Of a stretch of DNA of 64,000 bases, positions 28,001 through 43,103 are shown piece after piece. The position numbers and the translations under genes were made by a program. Under the pieces are notes generated by a model. The model ran no database searches. It had not been told where the DNA came from and saw nothing but the letters and a program-made list of their open reading frames with translations. The stretch's first letter is position 1, and each line of letters starts with the position of its first letter. Origin of the DNA: Alviniconcha marisindica (taxonomy: Eukaryota > Mollusca > Gastropoda > Provannidae); assembly GCA_018857735.1 (NCBI GenBank), contig JABMCL010001037.1, positions 171,001-235,000 on the forward strand, in the 5' to 3' direction.

Positions 28001-31000
28001 CTACAACCATGTCTTCTATAGTATGTGCCAAAAGAGCAATCCCCTAAAACAGAAATAACTAGAAAGCAATAACAGCTAGACGAGATCAAAAGTTTGTAAT
28101 TGTAATGAATCATCATCATCAACCTTGTACCAAGCGTAAAAACAGTTGTTGTTTTTTCAAATCTGCAGTGAACCAGCCATATTCATCTTCAAAATAGTCC
28201 CCCCTTCCCCTTCAAAACAAAGAGCAAAAATATCAGTAAGGCAAATAATCTGTCAATAAATCAACCAGATGAAAGTTATAAATTCCCCAACCAACCAGCC
28301 AGGCTGTTTATCTTCCAAATTGTTCCTCCCTTCAAAATAAAGAGAGCAAACAACAACAACAACAACAAACGACAACCAACAACAAAAAAGGCAGTAAGCC
28401 AATTATATGGTCAAGAAATAAATCAACCAATTAAAATCCACCATCCAGTCAGCAAATGGACAAAATGAGTGAATAAGTAAATGCCATGCAATGTACCAGT
28501 TAACTTTATTAAGCCATGCAGTTCTTCTTGCAATTCTGACAGTCAACCCCATGCCTCCTTGTCTATGTCCACTCCCCATGGCAGAGTCATCATGCAAGAT
28601 CTTGCAGACCCAACTCGACACTACAGTATGCTAGACTGCAGCCAGACTGAACTGTGTGTTTGAACAGGGCCTATACTTTGACAGCACAGACATTTTGTCT
28701 GAAAGCAATTTCTAACACCACACCATGCACTCTATGCTCCGCTCGTCAAGACAGATTCCTTCAGGTGCTATAAGACTTCAAGATCAGTCCAACAGCGTGC
28801 TCGAAGGGAGGCTCATTTCAGATGAGAGGTTCAATGGCTTCATGTTTAACTCCAAACAGCAAAGACAATTTTAAGCTGTATTACATGATACAGCGATTAG
28901 GCAAACAACTGGCTGTTGTGATGGAAGGTGACCCTTATAAAGAGGTATTACTAAAGAGGTATTAGTATTCAATGACAGAGAGGAGAAAACTATGCAGTGT
29001 CCCTCATGTACCAAGACGATGTGGAGAAGATATTCATTCATGCAATACTAATCTGTTGCTAACCTTTAAACAGTATAAAAGTACTCCTGCTCATTTTAGA
29101 AGAGCTTTGGATGGCAAAGACCGGATAAAGGCTTTTAGCCTAAGTAAATCTGATAACCATATCATATCATATCATAAATTCGCCCCCTTCTCCCTGTCCC
29201 TAATAAGCCTTGTGGTTTCTGTGGACATTAAGCACCAAGTTTACTTACTTGCTAAAAGGTGGTAATTGGCACCCACACACTGGCATGTAAATGTTATTCA
29301 TATTCTCATCCCTAACAGAGCACATGGATCTAAATGCAATTCACCCAAAAATGTCATACTCGCACTTACACAAAAGGTTTATGAGACTGGCCAAGTGCAC
29401 TCAGCAATCACTTGTTGTTGTGTATTTTCGATGGGTGGGTGTGGGAAAGAGCGCTAGTTACAGCATAGCTTTCAGCTACGCTTGTTGTTGTGTATTTTTG
29501 GTGGGTGGGAGTGGGAAAGAGCGCTAGTTACAGCATAGCTTTCAGCTACGCTTGTTGTTGTGTATTTTTGGTGGGTGGGAGTGGCAAGGAGAGCTAGTTA
29601 CAGCATAGCTTTCAGCTACGCTTGTTGTTGTTAGGTGGTGGGGTAAAAGGGTAAACATAGCTTTCAGCTACGCTTGTTGTTGTGTATTTTTGGTGGGTGG
29701 GAGTGGCAAAGGGGAGCTAGTTACAGCATAGCTTTCAGCTACACTTTTTTTTTGGTGGTTGGCAAGGGGAACTAGTTACAGCAAATTTGCCACTAAGTTT
29801 TTACAGAACTAGCTTTGCAGTTGAGGCTTAGGAAAAGAAAAGAGAGGGTAGACAAAAGAGAAATACCAGAAAAGTGGGTGTGGGTGCACAATACGGGAAG
29901 TGGGAGAGTGGGGGTGAAAGGGTGAAAAGTAATTTCAACATAACAATGTCAGTAACACAGCTAACCCATTCCCTGCTGTCGGAACAGCTATCACATCTGT
30001 GGCAAAAACAAAACAGACAAACAAATCCTATTTGCCGAAAGGACAATATAAGCTAGCTATAGGTCTTGCCTGATTTCAGACATTTCATGCATTCTTAAGT
30101 AAAGTTCTCAAAGTGAATTATTTTGGGTTAGGTTATACAGACTCCTCACTGGGACTGTTTTAGGAAAGTGAAAAGCACCTGCAGTACTATTTCTTGAGCA
30201 GGGAAAGGGTTAACACAGGCATAAGAACTGCTAGGCTTTTGATACAATCGTACGATGTAAAACAGTATGTCATTTGAACACCAGAAAAAGAAGGAGGGGG
30301 GTGGGGGGAGGCTTGTGATACACAACAGTACATCATTTAAAGACACATACTAGATTGTGAAATAAAACGAAGAGCAGTATACCTCATCTGAAAACACTAT
30401 TTTGTGATACACAATATAGAACAGTATGTTGTTTAAAAACAGTAGTTTGCGATACATGTTGTAGAACAGTGTGTCATTTGAGCAAGTGAGTCCCAGTACA
30501 CACCAGGGAAACAATACACATCACCACATGCTGGGAGTGATTAAACAGAGAGTGAATAAGGTAGAAACACAGTCAGTCACCTTCTTCTGTCGTTGAACTC
30601 AGGCCGACAGATCAGTAAAACTCCCTTCAATTTTTACACAGCCACAAGCCATACTTTAGTTTAAAACCAACTCCAAAGCGCCCGCCAGTCCTGATGGCAT
30701 TAGTTTACACCCCTGTCCCTAACCCATGGGGAAAAAGTGATTGTTGCAAGTATTCAGCTCTTATTTTTAAGGACCCCTCTCTGATTCTGATTCTGAACTT
30801 TGATCGCAGACATTCCGGCCAAAAGAATCTCTGTGATATACACGCTCCCCCCAAGAACCTAATCAATATACATTCCTCTCCCAGCCTTTCACACCATAAC
30901 CATCCCATCCAAAAGAACCTAATCACTCTACACATTTCCACTGCAAACCCTCTTTGTCATACAGTCTCACAATACAATTGAATAATCATCTTTGTCATTC

Positions 31001-32222
31001 AAACTCACAGTACGATCTGACATCCCTCCTTGTCATACAATCTCACAGTACAATCCAACAGCTACCTTTGTCTTTCAAACTCACACTAGGACCAGACAAC
31101 CCTCTTTGGCATACAGCCTCACCCTACAATCTGACAATCAAACCTCTTTGTCATACAATCTCACACCATGATCTGACAACCATCAATGTCACACAAACTC
31201 ACACTACGGACCTGACAACCCTCTGTCATACAATTTCACACTGTGGTCAGACAACCTTCTTCGTCATACAATCTCATACTACAATCTGGCAGCCCTCTTT
31301 ATGATACAATTTCATACAACGATCTGACAACCCTCTTGGTCATGCAATCTCACACTATGGTCACACAACCCTCTTTGTCATACAATCTCATACTACGATC
31401 TGACAGCCCTCTTGGTCATACAATCCCATACTACGACCAGACAACCCTCTGGCACACAATCCCACGCTACAAACAGACAAACCCTCTCTGTCAAATAAAT
31501 CTGAACTACGATGAGACCACCCAGCTCTTACAGTCCCTTCTCTCCCTGAAGGTGAGTGAGTGTGTTGAGTTAGTGCCAGTCACCTGTCTATATGCTGCTC
31601 TACATACTGCTGGTAGCCGACGACTGAGGCATTGCTCAGGACGTTACGGGGCGGGGAGGGGGCGCGGGGGTCAGGTTCGAAGTGGTCAAAGTCTTGGACA
31701 CGCTCATGGCGGGCCCACCGCTCTTCCTCTGGTGGGAAGGGCATCACTGAGTTCTGTACCTGGGAGGACAGCCACAACAACAACAACAAACACAGTCAAC
31801 CTCAGCACAAAACAGGTGTGCACATTTTCGGGGCAAACCCATTTTTTTTTAAACAGGTAAATGACAACAAATGAGAAATGAAAGCCGTCTGCTTATCCTG
31901 TTTTAGTTAATGGTGCTGGAAGGTTTGGAGAATCTTAAAATCATTTTTTTAAATATTTTAATGTTTGTGTGTTTGGATGTTGTTTCAGAATGCTTGCAGT
32001 CAACTTTGTTTTGGATTCTGTTTTGTTTTTTTGTTTACTGTGAACCTCAGCTGATACAGTGCCTCTTGTGCTGATATGCCTTTCATTAATCCACATGGCT
32101 TTGTCGGTGATGGGCACAGAGTGTCACTCATACCCTTTTTAACAATCAGTATATGAAAGCCATGACTCTGCAGTACTATGGTCATGCACTCCAGCAAATT
32201 AAAAGCCTCCACTCTTTTCCAC

Positions 32223-32280
<58 letters not shown>

Positions 32281-32403
32281 TCTCACACGTGCACACACAC
32301 ACACAAACACACACTCCATGTCTCTATCATGCACGCACACACAACACATACATGCACACACACATACCCACTCACTGTCTCTCTCAAACACGTGCACACA
32401 CGT

Positions 32404-32459
<56 letters not shown>

Positions 32460-32547
32460 ACACACTCCATGTCTCTATCACACATGCACACACAACACAT
32501 ACCCACATACCTGCTCACTGTCTCTCTCAAACATGTGCACATGCGTG

Positions 32548-32598
<51 letters not shown>

Positions 32599-33135
32599 AC
32601 TCTCTCTCTCTCACAAACACAGGCTTGCATACACACATGCAAACAACACACACACATACACACACACTCCAGTCACATAGGCTGTTTCCTTACATAGTCT
32701 CTAACATCCTGCTCTTGCGCCCTGTTGCGAATCTGGTCGTGATGAGCCACCACTGCAGTCTCTATATTGGAACGTGGGGCCGGTTCATCCACAAGGGCGG
32801 GGGCTGGTTGCCAACCATCATAGAACCGGGGTACGTAGGGTGGCACAGAGCCTTTCCACTCATCCCTGAAACACAACCAGAAGGTTATGCAGAGATGATC
32901 GGCAGGTACGTCACTGATGTAGTGATACACATGAATGAACGCACGAACATGGATAGAAAAATCGCACATAATACTTTCAAGCAAGTATATATATATATAT
33001 ACACACACAATAACATTGCAATGTACATAATGACACATCCTGATAGTAACATGTACACATCTCCCTGAAAAGAAAGAAGAAGAAAAAGGGAATTGTATTT
33101 TAACGTCCTGCAAACTGCACAGGGTCGCCTCAGGA

Positions 33136-33175
<40 letters not shown>

Positions 33176-34955
33176 CCACACACACACACACACACACAGA
33201 CACCACACACAGGTCTGAGGAAAAACAGACATAAGCATACAAAGGCAGAAATGTGACAAAATAACATCCGGTAAACTCTTGGCACATAATAAAAAACACA
33301 CAACTGCAGACATTCTACAATACCACATGTGTTGTGTCCACCCCTATTTGTAGACTGCGTCAAACACGAACAAAGCACCTGCAAAATCTGCCATCCCATA
33401 GACTCCAGTCAGGCAAAGCAATTTGACAAAACCTTGCATTTTGTTGCTCACAGTGATGTAGCTTAATTGTCTATAACCCACCCCACCTGACATTGTCAGA
33501 CCTTTTTACATGCAAATACAGAAATGATTGTAGCACTTGTCAGAAAAATCTGAGCATTTTAATTTCTTTTCCATTTTATTTTGTTCTTGTGAAAATAATC
33601 TGAAAATAATTTCAACAGAGCTTCCCGAAAAATACAGCTTCCAGAAAAATGGCAAACACTCATACTTTGCAGCAGAAATACAAGCCTCACTTTGAGTTGC
33701 CAGAGAATTCAGTGCCGAGACTACACAAAGCGCTATACAGATAACTTAGGCACACAAAATACGCCCATATCATACCAGTAAACAGTCTGCACTGTACTTA
33801 TGATGTACATACCTGGTAAACAGCTCTACACCATATTAATGATGTACATACCTGGTAAACAGCTCTGCACTGTACAAATGATGTACATACCTAGTAAACA
33901 GCTCTGCATTGTACTTATGGTGTACACACCTGGTAAACAGCTTTGCACTGTACTTACGATGTACATACCTTGTAAACAGCTCTGCACTGTCCCTATGATG
34001 TACACACCTAGCAAACAAGTCTGCACTGTTACTTATGCTGTACATACCTAGTACACAACTCTGCACCATATTAATGATGTATATACCTAGTGAACACATC
34101 TGCACTGCACTTATGATGTACATACCTGGTAAACAGCTCTGCACTATGTACATACCTGGTAAACAGCTCTGCTGCTACTGCTTTCACTGCACTGCATAAG
34201 CCTACAGTGGGTACTCACTTGCTGGTGGTCCAGTTCTTCCCCAGAGCCTGCCACAACTCAATTTCTTTGGACGTCAGGCAGTTCAACAGCAGCTGCTTTG
34301 CATCCTGGGTAAGCACGGGGGCGGTTGCCTGCTCCCCGAGGTTCATGTTGCCGTGGATGGGGTCCGCGGCTGGCCTCATAGATGAGGCTGAGTGGTGTGA
34401 ACAGGAAGTGGACCAGCTCGGGGGCATTGGGGTCGTGAATGTGAGCCTTCAACTTGGCCTGTCATGGACAAGCAAGAGTAGGTTACTTAGTGCACAAGTT
34501 AGGAAGTACCTTGGTGTTTTACACTCGGTCAGCCATGATGATTATATCAGGGCAATACACATTTTGTCGTCACACAATAAATATTATACTTTAATAAATC
34601 TTGTCAAAGATATTGAGCTCCTTGAAAAAGGTAAAAATCCTCTATGATGATACCTCTTGGAATAATACACATAGAGACGGAGCTGTAAAATACTTAGTGC
34701 ACAAATATCGGAGTAAGGTGCAACATTCATGCCTGGAACATCACAACCTCTCTCTCTCTCCATCTCCCATTTTTGAATAAATGAAAGAGGAGACTCATAA
34801 TAATAATAAGTGCACATTTCTACAGCGCTGCTAACTATACCTATGCATGGGCAGTGTAACGGTGCTTGGATCAGGACAACAAACACAACAACATAACAAC
34901 AAAGATGAAAGAAAGAAAATCTTATATACACTAATAAAAACAAAAAGTATGTATC

Positions 34956-34989
<34 letters not shown>

Positions 34990-36600
34990 CACACACACAC
35001 ACACACACCCCTGATGAGACTAAACTCTTCAAGACTGACAGGTACAGTAAATGATCTCAATCAGTTATGGGATGAAAAAGGTAGAAAATAAAAACATGTA
35101 TTAATATGCATACCACCCATGAAAAAGAAAGGAAAAAACCCCCCAAAAAACAAAAATAATAATGGACTGTACGATTGTGAAGACCACTGGGTGCAGTAAC
35201 TCATCACACTCAGTCAGGACAAAACAAAGTGTCAGTAGGCTGCATGATCTCCACACAGGCTTCCAGACAGATTGTCAACACACACACACCTATACACTGC
35301 CCCACAGACTGTCAACGCACACACCTATACAATGCCCCACAGACTGTCAACACACACACACCTATACAAGCCCCACGCTGTCACACATACAATGCCCCAC
35401 AGACTGTCAACGCACACACCTATACAATGCCCCACAGACTGTCAACGCACACACCTATACACTGCCCCACAGACTGTCAACATACACACCTATACACTGC
35501 CCCACAGACTGTCAACGCACACACCTATACAATGCCCCACAGACTGTCAACATACACACCTATACAATGCCCCACAGACTGTCAACGCACACACCTATAC
35601 ACTGCCCCACAGACTGTCAACGCACACACCTATACACTGCCCCACAGACTGTCAACGCACACACCTATACACTGCCCCACAGACTGTCAACGCACACACC
35701 TATACAATGCCCCACAGACTGTCAACGCACACACCTATACACTGCCCCACAGACTGTCAACGCACACACCTATACACTGCCCCACAGACTGTCAACACAC
35801 ACACCTATACACTGCCCCACAGACTGTCAACACACACACCTATACACTGCCCCACAGACTGTCAACGCACACACCTATACACTGCCCCACAGACTGTCAA
35901 CACACACACCTATACACTGCCCCACAGACTGTCAACGCACACACCTATACACTGCCCCACAGACTGTCAACGCACACACCTATACACTGCCCCACAGACT
36001 GTCAACGCACACACCTATACACTGCCCCACAGACTGTCAACGCACACACCTATACACTGCCCCACAGACTGTCAACGCACACACCTATACACTGCCCCAC
36101 AGACTGTCAACGCACACACCTATACACTGCCCCACAGACTGTCAACGCACACACCTATACACTGCCCCACAGACTGTCAACACACACACCTATACACTGC
36201 CCCACAGACTGTCAACACACACACCTATACACTGCCCCACAGACTGTCAACACACACACCTATACACTGCCCCACAGACTGTCAACGCACACACCTATAC
36301 ACTGCCCCACAGACTGTCAACACACACACCTATACACTGCCCCACTACCAGACAGAAAATGAGCATGAAATGGGACTGACCAGCAGGTTGAAGGAAAGTT
36401 TGAATTTCTGGAAGATGTCCACAAAGTCCTGGGCAGGTGGTGGCCGTGCACGGTGACCCAGCATGCCATCTAACAACACAGAAATCCCCCTCATCTGTAC
36501 ATGTGTTATTCCTGTGTATGTGCACAAGTGCGAGCAAGCAAGTGTGTGTGTGTGCGTGTGCGTGCATGCATGGGTGAGTGAGTGAGTGAGTGAGTGAGTG

Positions 36601-36651
<51 letters not shown>

Positions 36652-38468
36652 ATTTTTGTTGTCATTGTTTTCAGCTATTACATTTTAAAAAAAAACTAAC
36701 TTTTTCTGTATATATGTCTTACACTGAATTTCCATGTGTTAATTTAAATTTTATTTATTTAACATGCTGCATTGATGCTATGTTTCAATCATAATTCCTA
36801 CCTCCACTGATGCTCTTCTTTCCTTCTGGGGAGTTTTCATCTTTCAAAACTGATGTTACAGCTTATACAGAGAGAAGCGACGGTAATTCATACCTCCACT
36901 GACGTTCTTCTTTCCTTTTCCTCCCCGTTCCTTTTTCCTCCTCTCCAGCTCCTTGTATGCCTCTGCTGCCTGCTGCAGTCTGGCCACGAACTTCTCAATG
37001 TCATCAAAACAGTGGTTCAACAATTGCTGCACAGCAAACAAAATAGTCGTTCAGCAACTGCTGCACAGCAAACAAAACAGTCGTTCAACAATTGCTGCAC
37101 AGCAAACAAAACAGTCGTGCAGCAACTGCTGCACAGCAAACAAAACAGTCATTCAACAATTGCTGCACAGCAAACAAAACAGTCGTGCAGCAACTGCTGC
37201 ACAGCAAACAAAACAGTCGTGCAGCAACTGCTGCACAGCAAACAAACAAACAAAACAGCGAGCAGAACTAGCACAGATCGTGGTGGGAGCTTGCGAACAA
37301 CACTTAACGCTTTACTGCATGTTTGCAGTACCATCTTCTTTTTTTTTACAAAATCACACAACCTCAAGGTCGTGCTTCACCAAACAGGAAATGGGCAGAT
37401 GCTGACACTTGAACTTGACAAAGTCCTCACGTACCAATGTTTTCTGTTTACGTGGCAAAATCATTGAGGAAATTCAGCTCAGGGAGACTTAATTATTCAC
37501 AACAAAACTTAGATAAATGTTGTAAACAAATACTGGTATAATAAAAGGTGTGAACAAATCCTTCTGTACCATGGATAAGGAGAAAAAAATCTGAAATACT
37601 TGTTATGGTGGAGGAGGCAAACTGAACATTGCAATCCTAAAACCTTTGTCTTTTTCTAAAGTACAAACATGCAGACATTTTGTTTTTAAATCTGAGGAAG
37701 AGGTAACTGATGTGTGTGGGTGGGTGGGTGGGGGGGGGGGGGGGGGATGGGGGGGGGGGAACAGATAGGCAGTAGAAAAACCAATAAAATAGATCCCAAA
37801 TTAAGTTTTATTCAAGAACATTAAAAAATACAGCAGAAAGACAAAACCAAACAGATTATGAATTAAGTTTTATTCAAGAACATTAAAAATACAGCAAAGA
37901 GACAAAACCAAACAGATCCCGAATTAAGTTTTATCCAAGAACATTAAAGGAAGGAAGGACACGCACAAACAGACATGGAAAAAGGACACATGCACCACAC
38001 ATCAATACCTATAAATCAGCAGTTGTCCACTGACCTACCTTTTAAAAATAAAAGATTTTATCACATAGAAAACAAAAACCACCAAACCTGCAAATTAGTT
38101 CTGTAATACACACACACACACACGCATGTACACACACTTCTGACTTAACGTAATTATTTGTTATGTAACATCTGATTGAACACCTACGCTGAATGTGGGA
38201 TTCACATTACAGAACTAGGCATTGTTCAGTTTTTGTTTTTTCTTCTTCTAAATACCATTTACAAATAGCATCATTGCAGAGCAGACCTGACCAGCAATGC
38301 TCAAAGTATAATTTTCATGATATATGCACCTCAAATAATTCCTCAGAGTGTACATATAGCTCACATAATCATAACTGGCAAGAATGTACTGTATTCCATC
38401 TTTAAAAATGGATGGGCCCGACCAAGTAAACTGCAAGGTCATATAATTAATTACATGGCTATACTTGA

Positions 38469-38562
<94 letters not shown>

Positions 38563-39176
38563 GCACACATGCACGCACACACAGATGCAGACAGACAGGC
38601 AGAGGGAAACAGGGTGCTTGGAGGCAGTTTCAGTTAGCAAGCATTTAAGAATGAAAAGCATTATATTTAACAACTGCAATTTCTGGAGATTCGTCTCTGT
38701 CAGTCAACAGCTCAGCAGGACTGGGAGTGTGTCGTTATATACATGTACATGAAAGACTGATTAAGAACCTTACAAGCTGGTCACCCATCTGAAGCATGAG
38801 CATCCCTTCGTTAAAAGTGCAGAAAAAGCAGAGGCTTTGTACACTGAATGCTAAAGCCAGCCTTGAAGTTAACCATCTGTCAACATCCGCTTTTGAAACA
38901 GCCTAACTGCTCTTTTTTCTTCTTTCTTCTTTCAAGTTAAAAATCCCCAAAACTCCCACATTTTCCTAAGCAAGCCATTGTAAAGCTTGTTTTGACGGGC
39001 ACAGGAAAGTGGTTTTCCAGTTCTGAGACTGACTGCATCATCACTTACAAAGAATTTCCAAATATAAACGACTTTCTTATAACACAAATTAGACTAGCTA
39101 TCACTATCAGTGTGGACATAGGCACGATATTTAATATTGTACAGTATGTTGTTACATATCTTAGCAAGCTGTCAAA

Positions 39177-39245
<69 letters not shown>

Positions 39246-40664
39246 GGCATGACAGAGACAAAGAAAGATAATAATTCTCGATCAGTGTTATTTATTAACC
39301 TGCTCCAGGAACATGCAGCAAAACATATGCCACAAACTAGCTCATTTTTACCACAGTTCACAATTCTCTGGTTCACCCCACTGGACAAACATGTACTTAT
39401 TAAAACAAGCTAGTTTTTAGTAGCAGATTCATTATGGGGGCACAAAAAATAAAAAAATAAAAATGCTTCGAAGCATAACTGAATTTATACATATATACAC
39501 TGAATTTAAAACATGACTTGTACAACAGTACTGTGGTACAAATATGTAAATAACACGAGATAAACTAGTTTTGGTAACAGATTCATTATTATGTGGGTGC
39601 AAAAAGAAAAATGCTTGGAAGCATAGCAGAATTTACATGATGAATTTAAAACCAGACTCATATACCAATAGTCATCCTAAATAGCAATTAGCATGGCAGA
39701 GATATTTTCATCTTAAATACACGTACCAGTCGTGCAACTTGGTAACCATTTCTTGAGGTTTAAATGACCGCCTGGTACTGACCAGCCATGTGCCAAAGCA
39801 ATCACATTCTGAGGGGGCTTGCAGCTTTGCACGTTACAAATGTGCACCTATGTTACATATGATCATTTTTTACTATTAAAAAACAACAACAGACAACTGA
39901 TGACACTGTCTGCTCTCAGCTCATGTTCTAAATGAACTTGAATGCCATTACTTTATCTTCTGCATGCTGCTGTAACTTCTAACAATTTTTGGACCTTAAA
40001 ACGTGTCCAAAACTCACACAGCTAAGCCTGTCCTTGAAAAGAGAAACACAAGAGACAAATGCGTGCACTTTTTCATTCAGAAAAAAATGTACACTGACTT
40101 CCAACCAAGCACAGATTAGATTTTAAACTGGCAATATGAGACAGACCCACCTGTTTGACCCACCTGTTTGACATGAATGGCAAGCATAATGGCAAAGTAT
40201 TACAATGTCTTAGTGCCGGTCACCTTTCGGCCTCCAAACCCACCGGTTTCACATGAATGGCAAGCGTAATGGCAAAATATTATTTTGTCTTCATGGCACT
40301 TCAGAATGTGCTCTGGGTCAGGTGGGATGAGGGAAGCTTGCAAAGGGTGTTGGATAGAATTCAATGTGAATAGTTTATACATTTTGATCCTTCTGCTGCT
40401 GTTGAGCAGGGGTGTCTGTGTCAATTATTAGCAGTGCTGTTGCTTGATTCCCCCCCATGTCCTTGCTGTCAATGTTGCAGACTTGCTATTAACATCTCAC
40501 TCACTGTCTCTTTTAGTGTTGCAGTTACCTTCCTCAGGAACTGTCATGACCCTTGTTGGTCCTGAATGTTTGTCTATTTATAGTTGCAGTGGAGCCCATC
40601 ACCTTTAATTTTGCTGTCAGTGCTGCTGCTCATGTTACATGTACTGTGGTTATGATACTTGTAC

Positions 40665-40695
<31 letters not shown>

Positions 40696-41479
40696 CACGC
40701 GCATGCATGCACTTGTGCATGAATCTTGCACATAGTTATGCTTGAACCCTTGTTGATGTCTACATTATGTGTAATTTTTTTGGTTAAATTGCTGAAAACA
40801 TTTTCCATCTCGATGTACATTATGTGTATAGTATTATGCTTGTTCAGCGCTTTGAGCTGCAGGGTAGGCACTTGACAAATTTTCATTATTATTGTTATGA
40901 CCAAGCTTGGAGAGTAAAAAGCCTTGCTGCATGGAAGCGAGGAGAGTTAGTCAGGACATGGAGTGTAACGTCCTGCCAACCGCGCATGGTCACCTCAGGA
41001 CAAAGCGAGGAGAGTGTTATATTTGTTGTTTTTCATTGTTGTTTGTTAATGAGGCAGAGAATCAGAAGGCAGCCAATTCCAGCAGAATACCTGGTCTAGA
41101 TCAGTATCATAAGTGCTTTCTTTCTTTTCAGGTTTTCGCACTCTGGCATAGGCAGCAGCCTAAACCACCTCGTGTCTTCGTTGATACATGCAAAGGTAAA
41201 CAATCAACACAAATAAGGAAGAAAGCTAAAAAATGCAAAGAGAGAAAGAAAACTTCAGTACAATGCATTGAGAAAAAACAATGAACAATGAACTCAAAAG
41301 CACATGCATAATAATAATAGTTCACAAGCAGTTATGATAGATAAATGTGTTTAATGCTAGAACTAATCAATCTCAAGCCCTAAAACCAATGAAAGTCTTA
41401 AAGAAGAACATCACTGATGTCAAGATACCAGTGTTTAAAACTGAACACAAAACAGAATACCTGACCTTGCCTATGTCAC

Positions 41480-41525
<46 letters not shown>

Positions 41526-43038
41526 TTATACTCCACTCGAAAATGTTTAAGGAAGAGAAACAGCTTATCTCTGTGCATTGGGTCGATCACATCATGGTGT
41601 GTTATTCATCTTGATAAGACTGAGTCCCAACTTACAACATAACCATTACAAGTTGTTTTGTGTCACAGTTTTATCGTTTTTATGTAGACTGTTTCTTTAT
41701 CCAACTGGTGTAGACTGTTTCTTCAGCTATTAATAACGGTGGGCACATTGGGATGAGATCTGTCCAAAATCTTCATATTCATCTTTAATAACAAAGAATT
41801 CAGTTTTAAACTCTTATGTGTTCTGGATTTTCCTCCTTAACTCTGGCAGTCAACATTGGTTTAGGTTTTCTTCCTCCTCTGACATTCTGCTCTGAGATGA
41901 AACGGGTCACAGTATTCCTGCTGGACATTCTCCTTCAGGCTTGTATTAAAAATAATAAAAAATTGGGGTGGGGTCGTGGGTCTCTTAGCACAACTGATAT
42001 TTGTACAGAAGAAGTAGTGTGGATACCACCAGCAGTTTTGCCTTGATGGAGTTCTTCTGTTCTGTTCCACATTGTATGGCCTACATGAGTAAGTATAGCT
42101 TCCAGCACCTGTTGTGTGGTGCTGTGGGGTTCTCTGCCTACAGAACCAGTACAGTAGTATCACTGGCAGGAGCTGCCACAAGTATAAATTTTGTCGCAAC
42201 AAAACTTTTGTCGCGACAAACATGTGTTTGTTGCGATAAAACACGTCTTTTGTCGTGACAAAAGTATGCTTGCCATGACAAAACTTTTGCCATGACAAAA
42301 TTACATTTGTCACGACAAAATAGTTTTGTCATGACAAATATTTGTCGCGACAAATATGCTTGTCGTGACAAAAGTTTTGTTGCGACAAGATACTTTTGTT
42401 GTGACAAAGGAAGTGTTTTTGACAAACATGTGTTTGTGTTTGTCACAACAAAACACAACTTTTGTCATGACAAAAGTATGCTTGCCTGTTTTGTCATGAG
42501 ATAATTACATTTAACACATGTTTGTCATGACAAATATTTTGTTGCAACAAAAGTTTTGTCGTGGCAAGCATACTTTTGTTGTGACAAAAGACACGTTTCG
42601 TCATGACAAATACAAACACACCTTTGTGACGAAAGTTTTGTTGCGACAAAAATGATACTTGTGGCAGCTCCTGCCAATGATACTACTGTTCTGTTTCTGT
42701 AGGCAGAGAACCCAACAGCACCACACAACAGGTGCTGGATGCTATACTTAACACAGCGTGCAGCCTAACTGCTCTTTTTTCTTCTTTTTTTCTTTCAAGT
42801 TACTCCCCCCCACCCCCCCCCCCCCCCCCCCCCCCCCCCACCCCCAATTCCTACATTTTCCTAAGCAAGCCATTGTAAAGCTTGTTTTGATGGGCACAGG
42901 AAAGTGGTTTTCCAGTTCTGAGATTGACTGCATCATCACTTACAAAGAATTTCCAATTATAAAAGACTTTCTTATAACACAAATTAGACTATTTAATATT
43001 GTACAGTATGTTGTTATATATCTTAGCAAGCTGTCAAA

Positions 43039-43103
<65 letters not shown>

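Noticed and set aside
35162..36456. Three overlapping open frames of 377-405 codons
   Set aside because: They consist of the 35-bp minisatellite, which has no stop in any frame; antisense to EPS8 introns, with no homology.
40200..40424. 74-codon minus frame present again at 44117-44341
   Set aside because: Conserved only because the 3.86-kb segment is duplicated; no homology or splice context.
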